From positions 148,522,050 to 148,586,049 of the forward strand of contig NC_079211.1 in the NCBI RefSeq assembly GCF_029633865.1: a stretch of DNA of 64,000 bases, written 5' to 3'. This stretch comes from Lampris incognitus. Taxonomy: Eukaryota > Chordata > Actinopteri > Lampriformes > Lampridae. The position numbers and the translations under genes were made by a program. Below the pieces are notes generated by a model. That model was not told the DNA's origin and made no database searches. It worked only from the letters and a program-made list of their open reading frames with translations. Below are positions 10,994-20,401 of the stretch, in pieces; position 1 is the first letter of the stretch, and the number at the start of each line of letters is the position of its first letter.

Positions 10994-13900
10994 ATGGACG
11001 CAAGTGAGAAGAGAAGCAGCAGACACAGAGGTGGACGGGGAGAGAAGAAGAGCGAAGACCTTTCTCAGCGGCAACCGCGGCAAACCCAGAGAAGAAGAGC
11101 GGGTCCGCCCGGTGAGGCGCCGCAGGCTGAATGCCGCAGACGAGAAACAGGAGTCCGGCAGGGGGCGCTACAGCGAGGAGGCCCAGCCAGACAGGTAAGA
11201 AACGAGCTGAACCAAGCGAACCAAGTGTTATTGTGAGTGACAGGCGCAGTATTTAGTGTGGTAACACTGTGTGTGCCGCACAGCTGGTTCACATCTGCTG
11301 ACTAGAACCAGCAAGACGCTCATTAGGGCCGTTTAGATTCTCACTTTAGTTTGTGTTGCCGAGGCAACGCTGGCCAGTCATTTTCCCGCCTCAAACACGT
11401 TACGACAAAATCTACCCAAAACGACCGTAGACGGTCAAAATGACGGCTGGTAATTTGCGCGTGATCGCGCGCGTCATGCCACTATTCATTAGGTGTGTTG
11501 GTTGGTCGCATCGTTTCCTTCGTGAAGTTCACTGCTCTGTCCTACCCACTAGCGCCCTCCAGTGGACACAAATAGTCTAAACTTTTGATCATTTCCAACA
11601 CGTCTGGTTACAGACGCCGTTTCAGACGCACCATGACAACCACCGACGCGCTGCAGCATTTACAGGCGTTGGACAGCGGCCATTTTAAATAGTTTGGAAA
11701 ATAGTATTAAAGTTGTTAAACTGTTAATTTTGGTGCCAGTTAGTTTAATAACAGACATACTAACATATGTACTGCATTAATATGTCAGCTGGGTATTTAT
11801 CTTGACAGAATATAGAGTTTAAAAACTGCGGCGGTCGAAAGGACTGCCCACGGTCGTTCTAGTAGTTTTAAGTCCCGCTCGCTGTCTAGGACTGTTTCAA
11901 TAGTTATTTTCTATTGTTTTGTTTTGACATTTCACCTTTTATAGGCCTTGTTACCTTTGTTAGAATAGCAGTGTGTTTTCCCTTTTGTATTTCAGGTAAT
12001 ATTTTCACTTTCTCAGCTTTGCTATTCAAGTTCGACTATGTCTCTCTGAAGTTTAAATGGTTTAAAAATGGAAATAGTATTATAGTTGTTAACATGTTAA
12101 TTTTGGTGTCAGTTAGTTTAATAACAGACATGCTAACATGCAATGCATTTCTATCTTAATGTGGTACTTATCTTGACAGAATAGAGTTTAGAAACCGTGG
12201 GCGGTCATTGTGGACCACTCATGGTGGTTTTAGGTAGGAGTGACATCCCGGTGGTTCTGGTGTTAAATGACTTCTCTGGTGTCTCTGGTTTGGATCAAAC
12301 ACTTGACTGACATTTCTGTCAAAGTCCTGCTACACAGTGTTTCCACACTACATACAAGACACATGGATTTACACACATTTCAACAGATTTCACAGAAAAT
12401 GTGACTTTGTACAGATTGTCAGCAGACATTTGGCAGTCACGTTCAGTTGGTTCTTCTTGCTGATTCCCCACACACACACACACACACACACAACACACAC
12501 TGGTACAATGTAAAAAAAATCAAACCATCTGTTTCATGATACACTTCATCTGTGTGATATTAATATAAAGAAATTCCATTTACAAAGTTTCAAGGTATTT
12601 CAGTTCTACTTCCAGCTTTGGCAGTATATAATTTTATATGTTCCAGCTTCCAGTTAAGATTACAGCATATTCAGCTTCATTAGATAGTGACTTCAGCTTC
12701 CAACTGCCACTACTACACTTCAGCGTGCATGGTTTTTTTCCAGCAATTTTCAGCATTATTTCAGCAATTTCCTTCAGGTTTCAGCGTCCTTGTTTTACTT
12801 TCACAATTCAGCTGTTTTTGCAGCAATTGTCAGCATTGCTTCAGCAATTTCTTTCAGCAATCAGCATTCACATGCATTTTCTGCAGGCAATGCATTTTCT
12901 GGTTTTATATGAGCTGTCAAGAAATGGACTCCACATAAATCAAAATTCAGTTTATATTATTGGAACAAGTTGTGGAACATAAAAAATATAAATGTTGAAA
13001 ATAATGCCCAACCTTAAAGCTGTATAAAGTAATTAAAATAATGGAGGTAATTAAAAGCAAGTGCAGCGTTTCTATTATAGTTATAGGGTGGGTTACATAG
13101 AATTACCTGATGTCTTCCGTAGGGGTTTGGATTCATGTGATCTCAGTGTCATATTGACATGTCAGAAACTGCCATTCAAAGGAATGAGCTAATTATATAT
13201 GAACGAACTCATTGGAGTTAACTCTTTGGAGTCTTACAAGTACCCAAAAAGTAACTCTCTAATGTTGACAAGTTTGTATTCTGAAGCAATGCGCACTCAA
13301 TACATTTAGATTCCTTCAGTTGGCTGAAATCAAATTCCAGAAAAGTTTTAAGTAACCTCAACTTTTGTTTTACTCTATTTTGCAGTATGTTTATAGAGGG
13401 GAGCACGAAGACAACAGGAGGGAGAGATCCTCAACTGTTACGGAGGCAGACAAGAGGAGGAGCAACAATGTCAGGAAATCAGATGAAGTCGCTCTTCTGA
13501 AAAGCCGGGTGGAGGACTTGTCTACGCTCCTGAAGGAGCTCCAAAACAAGACCTTGCACTTGCAGAGGACTCTCAAAGAGAGGGAGGTCAGCCACAACAA
13601 TTGGCAGAAAGAGAGGGAGTCTCTCCTCCAAGACAATGAGGAACTTGAGAAAATGAACAAGATGCTCAAAGAAGAGTCTCTTCTCAATGCTAAAATGTTG
13701 AAGGAAGCACTATATGATAAGGAGACATGCCTTAAGACCTGTGAGAAGGAAAAAGAAGTTCTCCTCAAGGAACAAGACTCACTTCTGCAGCAGTTAAACT
13801 ACCTGCAAACAGAAGGGCTCCGTAAAGAGAAGGACTTTGAAAGAAGGCTCGCTGAAGAGAATGTGGAAGTGCAGATAGCACTGAACAAGCTCTTCACCTT

Positions 13901-14414
13901 GGAGCTTTCACAACAGATGGAGGAAAGTGAGCGAAGGATCACGGCTGTCCTCAGTCAAGTCGAGCAGGAGTTTATGTGTAATCTTGAGCAGTGGCAGAAG
14001 GAGAAAGCTTGTATCCTTGAAGAGAACAAAGAGACTAAGCTGCTCCTGCTTCAGGCTCAAGAAGAAGTGCAGCTGCTAAAACAGAGCAAGGAGGAGGCAG
14101 AGCTGAAATGGACTGCTCTTCTTAGCCTGAAGGAGGAGCCCTCGCAGGTCCCAGGTACCGACTCGCTGGCCTCAACAACAAAGGCACACGAGAGTCGGGA
14201 GGACAAGGAGTCAGCAAAGAAAGAGAACAAGAGTCGGGAGGACAAGGAGTCAGCAAAGAAAGAGAAGGAGCAGAAACTGTTGGCCAAGAGAGAGAAGCAG
14301 GAGAAGAAAAGGCTGTTTGAGAAGGAGAAAGAAGGCAAGAAGATGCCCAAGAAAACGAAAAACTTCTTTCTTTCTTTCTTTACCAAGAAAATAAGGGGTT
14401 TTTCAAACAGTTAA
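10994..14414 (+). CDS. Two-exon coiled-coil protein gene, unit A (409 aa predicted)
   Basis: Proposed exons are 10994-11194 and 13386-14414. Exon 1 starts at an ATG 45 bases after a TATA-like box, has exactly 67 codons and ends at CAG|gtaaga. The intron (2.19 kb) ends at ttttgcag|TAT, and exon 2 opens in phase 0 and runs 342 codons to a stop. Exon 1 encodes a basic, Arg-rich segment. Exon 2 is almost wholly charged, with strong heptad character from about residue 100 to 320, then a Lys/Glu-rich repeat and a tail ending in a hydrophobic FFLSFF stretch with basic neighbours. An in-frame 36-bp duplication (about 14200-14265) adds 12 residues relative to unit B. I do not recognise the family. A structural or membrane- or cytoskeleton-associated role is only a guess from composition. 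Confidence 0.6.
11195..13385 (+). other. Intron of coiled-coil gene, unit A
   Basis: This AT-rich intron has an internal direct duplication: about 11697-11760 and 12068-12140 share the 'gttaattttggtg(c/t)cagttagtttaataacagaca' stretch. It also has a CA run (12471-12501) and a CAGCA-rich low-complexity part (12700-12880). Unit B lacks about 470 bases of it, including the CA run. No other gene is seen inside. Confidence 0.55.
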
Positions 14415-14424
14415 TTCGTAGTTT

Positions 14425-14760
14425 CAAACTGTTAAGATTTTTCATGTTAAGAGTTCTAGTGTAAATAGTTCTAGTGTTGAGCATTGTTACTGTTAAGAGT
14501 TCTACTGTTAAGATTTTTTCATGTTAAGAGTTTTAGTGTAAATAGTTCTAGTGTTAAAAGCTCTAGTGTTGAGCATTGTTACTGTTAAGGGTTCTACTGT
14601 TAAGATTTTTTCATGTTAAGAGTTCTAGTGTAAATAGTTCTAGTGTTAAAAGCTCTAGTGTTGAGCATTGTTACTGTTAAGGGTTCTAGCGTTAAGATTT
14701 TTTCATGTTAAGAGTTCTGGTGTTAAGATTTTCCGTGTTGAGTTTTCGTGTTAATAGTGT
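14425..14760 (+). repeat. Minisatellite after the coiled-coil gene, unit A
   Basis: Imperfect units of about 90-100 bp are built from shorter pieces such as 'gttaagagttctagtgt', 'aaatagttctagtgtt' and 'gagcattgttactgtt'. The array starts about 15 bases after the stop codon, so it would form the 3' untranslated region. The unit B copy (27185-27830) is about twice as long. Confidence 0.85.
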
Positions 14761-14824
14761 AGTAAACCTGCGGCGGGAGGTGATTGACATGAGACGTGGC
14801 TCCTTAATGAACTGATTGCTTGCA

Positions 14825-15730
14825 GCCGCGCAACTAGACTGGAGGAGACGCAAGTTAGAAGAGAGGGCTAAGCAATCCCTCGGGGTTGCTGGAGAGAGCT
14901 GACTTGGTTGGTTTGCGAATACACTCATTGGGGGGAGGCGGCGTTCGCAGTTTATAGTATTGCCGGCGCTGAAGACAGAAAGGTAGGGGAGCTGTTCCAG
15001 ACCAGGAGGGGAGGCTAGTTGCCTCCTTTAGTTAGAGAGGGCCGGGAACGCTTAGGAGTGTTTTCGCGGACCTCCGCTCTCCAGCCAGGGTTCCAGTGGT
15101 CGGCACGCCGCCGCCCGCTGCCTGTACCGCCGACTGAACGCGATTGTTTCCCCGGCTGTCGGACGGTGCCAATAAAGCTCAGACCCTGGGGGAGGGTTTC
15201 GCCAGCCGAGCGAGCTAAGTTTTTACTCTTGCTATTTCCCTATTCCTGTTGTACTAGGTTTTATATATGGATTCACTGGTGAGTTTTATTGTGCCGGCTT
15301 TTTACAGAGGAGCAGAGGGCTAGTGGGCGGCTCAAGTTACCCGGGTGGTGGGGACGTTTACTGTCTTATTTGCAGTGTCTGAGCAGGCGTTATAGCCCCC
15401 GTTTGCTCCTTGGGTGGAGGTGTAGCCTAGTGTTTCATCCCCCGTGTGCAGTGTCTCCAGCGGGCGGAGCGTAAAGGGTGGGGTGTTTGCATTCATGCGT
15501 GCCGTGCCTGATCTTAAAGTGTGCCCTATTCCATGTGCGTGGTTTTACTACACTGAACAGACTTTACTTACTTGTGAGTAGTCGCCGGTCATCAGGCCTT
15601 TCTGTTCAACTCTGTAGGCCTTTTAATAAAATGTGTGATGAAATAAAGGTTTATCTACTTTTCCATATTCCTCGACTGGGGTTGTGTGTCTTTTAGGTCT
15701 CTGACAAAGCCCATACCGGGCTGGTTTATT
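14825..15730. other. GC-rich leader of unit B, no convincing gene
   Basis: This corresponds to 1-905 of unit A at high identity, with the same AATAAA signals and splice-like sites. No ATG-initiated frame of any length is present. Confidence 0.4.
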
Positions 15731-16051
15731 ACAATATATTGTCAGAAATATGAGGCAGAAAGAAGGCATCTGACTAAAAATCTCAGAAAAATAAAAATAC
15801 AATTTGATTCAGTAGATATTCAATAGAAGAACTAAACCGAGTGTTATAACGTCTTGTTTCAGTTTCTTAGAGTAACTAATTTAAGAAGATTTGAGGTTTT
15901 TTTGGGGGGGGGGATAACGTAAATAATAGACACTGATCCACACGACATACCAGCTGGTGGCGGTAATGCACCATTTCGTTGTTTGCCGACCGCCAATAAA
16001 CACCAAACGAAGAAGAAGTAAAAGAAGCAGAAGAAGAATACTATCGTCAAA

Positions 16052-16400
16052 ATGGCTGCCATCTCAGTGAGCGCGTTTTATGGAAAAAAGAAAGGTAAGC
16101 ATGATATTCATGAATTAAAAAATGTTATCTTTCGATTGTTTCGAGTAAGTAACCATCTCAGGAATATCTGCGTGAGTTTTCAGAGCTGAGCTTATTTATT
16201 TTCATTTGAAAAACGCTAGTTTATAAATCTCCTCTGTAGTGGACATGAGGACTTGGTGCTTAGTTTGTTTCTCATTGTCCTCAGTAGACAGCTCTATGAC
16301 GGAGGCAGAGAGGATTCTTAACAGAACCACTGAGGGAGATTCTGACATCGATTTATCAGAGGGTGAGAGTCCAGAGAAAGTACGAGACAGAAGAGGGTGA
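16052..16400 (+). pseudogene. Two-exon 5' gene remnant, frame kept across the splice (unit B)
   Basis: Exon 1 (16052-16094) runs from an ATG to AAAG|gtaagc. Exon 2 starts at 16285 after 'gtcctcag', and the join keeps frame for 52 codons, including MTEAERILNRTTEGDSDIDL, before TGA at 16398-16400. Just beyond the stop, a +1 frame continues with more acidic codons (ESSDEEDP), so a frameshift probably ended an originally longer protein. The acidic N-terminus resembles those of piggyBac-type transposases, but it is on the opposite strand from the piggyBac copy downstream. Unit A has one extra A in exon 1 and is out of frame. Confidence 0.45.
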
Positions 16401-16489
16401 GAGCTCGGATGAGGAGGACCCAGATCAGCTGGGCCAAAACCAGCACGTAAGGTTCTGAGGTTTTTAATCAGTATAAATATGGAAGTTTA

Positions 16490-16890
16490 ACCTACAGAGA
16501 TGTGTTCCAGGAAATAGATCCCAACATTTTATTTTTGAACCTAATGAAACAACTGTCACTCTCCGTGACAGTAAAAGACAATACAGCTAAAATTAAAACA
16601 GAATGGGAGAATGACTGTGGTGTTGGAGAGTTTGATGGTATGTGGTCAATCTATCCAGCTGTTTTGCCACCAATAGAGCAAAAGAACTCCAATTTAAGAT
16701 AAATCATAGACTACATATTACCCCTGTGAGACGCAATAAAATGAATCCAGATCTATCAAAGTTTAGTAATAAGTGCAAGACTACAGAAGGCACATACATT
16801 CACTGTTTACTAGAATGTGTATATAGTCATACAAATTGTAGAAAGATGTTCTTAAAGAAATCAGTGACAAAATTGGTCAAACAGTGACGT
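16490..16890 (+). mobile_element. LINE ORF2 3'-terminal fragment, unit B
   Basis: This is the homologue of 1640-2036 with the same basic stretch and Cys/His cluster (CKTTEGTYIHCLLEC). It has the same frame change between the two halves, so the break predates the duplication. Confidence 0.6.
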
Positions 16891-16909
16891 TACCCCTACA
16901 TCATGACTT

Positions 16910-17800
16910 GATGCATGCTGAATAATCCAGGTAAGCGAATCAAAGAAGCTTGAATCAGTTCATCTGAATACAACGTTTATTGACAGTGTTTCATCACTCA
17001 TCTAAGTGACCTCTTCAGTCTAAGCTGACTGCAGGTCTCCACACCCCTTATAAAAAATACAGTTGCATAACGACCAAAACCATCGACCCGTTTCATACAC
17101 AAATATGGGTGTGACAATTAACTAGAGTTTCATTGGCCATGTGTACTATTCACAGAGGATTTGGGAATGTTTGCAATTACAGCATTGTAAGATGGCGACA
17201 GATGTACTCTTAGCCACCACCCCCACCCCCTGGGTTCAGGGATGGTCGTTCCTTCTTAACATAGATGGCCTCTTTGACGCCCCGTTAAAACCGGCGTTCC
17301 TCCCTACCAAGAACGTGCACATCCTCAGCCTTGAAAGAGTTGCCACTGGCCTGTAGATGGTGTAGACTGTGGAGTCCTGCCCTGACGCATTAGCTCTGCT
17401 ATGTTGTGCCATCCTCTTGGCCAGCGTCTGTTCAGTTTCCCCAATGTACAAGTCACGGTAGTACTCCTGGCACTTAACAGCGTACACTCTATTGCTCTGT
17501 TTGTGCCAAGGGACCCAATCTTTGGGGTGGACCAACTTCTGGTGCAGCGGGTTTTTTGGGTTTGAAAGCAACTGAGATGCGGTGTTTGGAAAATATGTGT
17601 CTCAGCTTTTCTGACACTCTTGCCACATACAAAATCACCACTGGTTTACGCTTAGTCTTAATGTACGCTTAGTGATTGGTCTCACTCCTTCTTTACACAG
17701 AATCAAGCTAGCTGTAGTGACTCTGCTTGGCTTTGTGAAGCCTGAAACCCGCTCGTTGACGCTTGTGGCTTTAATTCTGGCAGATTGAGCTGCTTCCTTC
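16910..17800 (-). mobile_element. Penelope-like element fragment, GIY-YIG end (unit B, first copy)
   Basis: On the minus strand 17571-17236 encodes 'VYAVKCQEYYRDLYIGETEQ' and KRMAQH, the GIY and YIG motifs and catalytic arginine region of the Penelope-type endonuclease. Upstream lies the linker 'KLVHPKDWVPW'. The frame breaks after about 110 codons. The end at 16958-17030 has the AGATGAGTGATGAAAC motif on the minus strand. The reverse transcriptase is missing. Confidence 0.78.
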
Positions 17801-17807
17801 TGTTGAT

Positions 17808-19156
17808 CAAAGGAGTTGAATCAAGTGCAACTGGACTTGGTATATATCCGTGAAGACGTTTCGCCTCTCATCCAAGAGGCTTCCTCAGTTCATACCTTTC
17901 TGACTAGACCAAGCTAGTCTGACTGGCTGGTGATGAGACTCAGAATTTAGCCTCTTTGGAGTCATTGTCAGCTATAGATGTCCATGGCTCTTTGTGTTCC
18001 GATGTTTACCAACGCCCGTCGCTAACAGAGCCATAGATATGAGTGGCTCTTTTGTGTGCCGATGTTTGGCGGCGCCCGACGTTATCGTAGCTATGGATTT
18101 GCATTTGTTTGGCAGCGACGGTCGTTGGGGGTGTTAGTTTCGACTTCCTTATTCAGTGGCCATGAGAGTCGTTGGAGCCGTTAGTGACCGACTGTTGTTC
18201 TTGGAGGCTAGGCTTCTTGGGTCTCCTGGGTAGAGATGAAAGGACGGCATTGTAAGTGGGAGATAGGTGGTGTCGCAGACCTCCTCCTCTGTTGAGGGAT
18301 GGTTTTTCCAGGTTCACATAGATGGCTTCCTTCACCCCTCTTTCAAACCATCTATCTTCTCTGTCCAAAATGTGCACGTTGCTGTCCTGGAAGGAGTGTG
18401 TCTTCTCCTTTAGGTGTAGATAGACTGCTGAGTCTTGTCCTGAGGAGTTTGGCCTTCTGTGTTGGGCCATCCGTTTGTGTAGTGGTTGTTTGGTTTCTCC
18501 TATGTATAGGTCAGTGCAATCCTCATTGCATTGTACAGCATACACCAGATTGCTTTTTTGCGTGTGTGGTACACGGTCTTTGGGATGAACCAGTCTTTGT
18601 CGGAGTGTGTTGCTGGGTTTGAAGTGTACCGGGATGCGGTGTTTGTTGAAAATTCTCCTGAGTTTCTCGGAGACCCCAGAAACATACGGGATGACTGTGC
18701 TATTCCTTCTGTTCCTTCTCTCCTCGTCGCTCACCTGGTTGGTCTTCTTGGATCGTGTTGTAGTTTTCACCAAGGTCCAACTGGGGTAGCCGCAGGTTTT
18801 TAAAGCTCCCCTCAGGTGTTTGTGTTCTTCCCATTGGGCCTGAGTGCTGCTGGGCACATCGTTAGCTCTGTGTTGCAGAGTTCTGATGACGCTCAGTTTG
18901 TGTTCCAGAGGGTGGTGTGAGTCGAAAAGTAGCAGAGCCATGCATATCAATAGCTCCGATAACGACACAAAGAGCCATGGACATCTATAGCTCTGACAAC
19001 GACTCCAAAGAGGCTAAATTCTGATTCTCATCACCAGCCAGTCAGACTAGCTTGGTCTAGTCAGAAAGGCACGAACTGAGGAAGCCTCTTGGATGAGAGG
19101 CGAAACGTCTTCACGGATATATACCAAGTCCAGTTGCACTTGATTCAACTCCTTTG
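17808..19156 (-). mobile_element. Penelope-like element with inverted terminal repeats
   Basis: About 190 bases at the left (17808-17995) recur inverted at the right (18970-19156) with few differences. Both ends read caaaggagttgaatcaagtg into the element. The interior encodes the C-terminal half of a Penelope-like protein on the minus strand. Inverted flanking repeats are one of the known arrangements for this retroelement class. The reverse transcriptase palm is absent, so the copy is 5'-truncated. Confidence 0.85.
18153..18968 (-). pseudogene. Penelope-like polyprotein C-terminal part with GIY-YIG nuclease
   Basis: The 271-codon frame holds a thumb/linker region (HHPLEHKLSVIRTLQHRA near its start, VSEKLRRIFNKHRIPVHF in the middle), then a GIY-YIG domain: VYAVQC, LYIGET, HKRMAQHRR and ERGVKEAIYV, which carry the GIY-like, YIG, Arg and Glu positions. 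It ends SLNRGGGLRHHLSPTYNAVL, as usual for the class. It is uninterrupted but lacks the reverse transcriptase, so it is a truncated copy. The endonuclease nicks target DNA in active relatives. Confidence 0.85.
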
Positions 19157-20401
19157 GATAACCATGACCTGGATCAATGAGAACAAACACAAACTTTCCT
19201 CTGTTGAGTGCAAAAATAGGTTTGAACTTGGAAAATGCTGCTTGTGAAATATACAATATTTTTACTTCTTATTTCGTAAAAACTGCTTTTAGAACAGCGA
19301 CACACCAGCGTTACAGGTTCATTAACCGCTGTTGGATATGTTTTGACTAATGGTGATGTGTGTAACTGGGTGATTCTTAAATGAAGGGAGTTTTTCTGTC
19401 CCCAGGGTAGATTTTCAAGAACAAAAAATGTTATAGTATTTGTTAGGTTGTGTTAGCTATGAAAAAAAAAAGATTTGTGTCTCAGTGATGACATTTTAAT
19501 ACTTTTTCAGTATGTTGAAAATTTAAATGTGGCAGAATTTCACTGTTTTGGCCTTGTCCCCTCCTACCCAGACTTTTTACTTCCCCTCTATAATAAAGTA
19601 ATCAAAATGGTTAAGTTCATTAAAGCTTTACTTTGCATAATTTAAAAAAGACATATTTCAAATTCATTTGGGTTATGTGCAATTGGCAGATTTTCTTATC
19701 GTTAAATATGGCTGTCCCTCATACATGTGAGAAGTGCCAGAGGTGCATGAGCGGTCATGGCAGAAACATGACTTTTCCATGTCCACAAATGTCATGTGAA
19801 GATTTCTCTGTCCTGATCTGAGAGGATGTTTATTAGTCCATCTATCCATCCATTGTCTTAACCGCTTATACTGCTGTCAGGGTGGCGGGGATGCTGCAGC
19901 CTGGTCCAGCAGTCAGGTGACCTGGCGCTACTAAATTATCTCTAGCAATGTTTATTAGTCGTCGTTACCAAACAAGTTACTAATTGAGTATCTTAGTTCA
20001 GAAATAAGAAATCTCATTTTATTCACGTATATTCATTGTACATTGTGTGCTAGCTAACAAGTTAGCTTAGCAAGTCTAAGACTCAGCCAACTTTTTCTCC
20101 AAAAATTGAAAATTGTCATTACCATCACGTGTCATTACGTCACATTTTGCTGTTACAACTTTGAAAAGAAAATCATCATAATATCAAAGTTATTATGTAG
20201 GACGATCAAAGCTATGCTAACGTACTTGTTTAAGACCACTTAATAGAGGTTTGGGGGGGGGAAACTGATTTTAATAAGACCCGAGCTCTTGTTTGATATG
20301 TCTTTTTTTATTTCTCTTTGCTATTTGGGCTTATTGGAACCTGATAAGTATAAAAACTAAGCATCATCTTTTGACATGATGTACTTTTAGAGAAAAATTA
20401 T
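19157..20401. other. Unassigned AT-rich stretch of unit B
   Basis: I see no supported gene. A partial SINE-like piece lies at 19838-19935 ('ccatccatccattgtcttaa' start). This segment is absent from unit A. Confidence 0.5.

Larger units (their letters stand above)
1..14824 (+). repeat. Tandem unit A (14.8 kb) of a head-to-tail segmental array
   Basis: The sequence at position 1 recurs at 14825 and again at 27899, and nearly everything between recurs in the same order with a few percent divergence. Unit A aligns to unit B in three blocks: 1-2880 with 14825-17740, 2881-5492 with 20841-23113, and 9934-14824 with 23114-27898. The gaps are a copia insertion present only in A (5493-9933) and about 3.1 kb present only in B (17740-20840). 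Because the window opens inside the repeat, the array probably extends further left. Unequal exchange between copies is the simplest origin, by inference. Confidence 0.9.
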
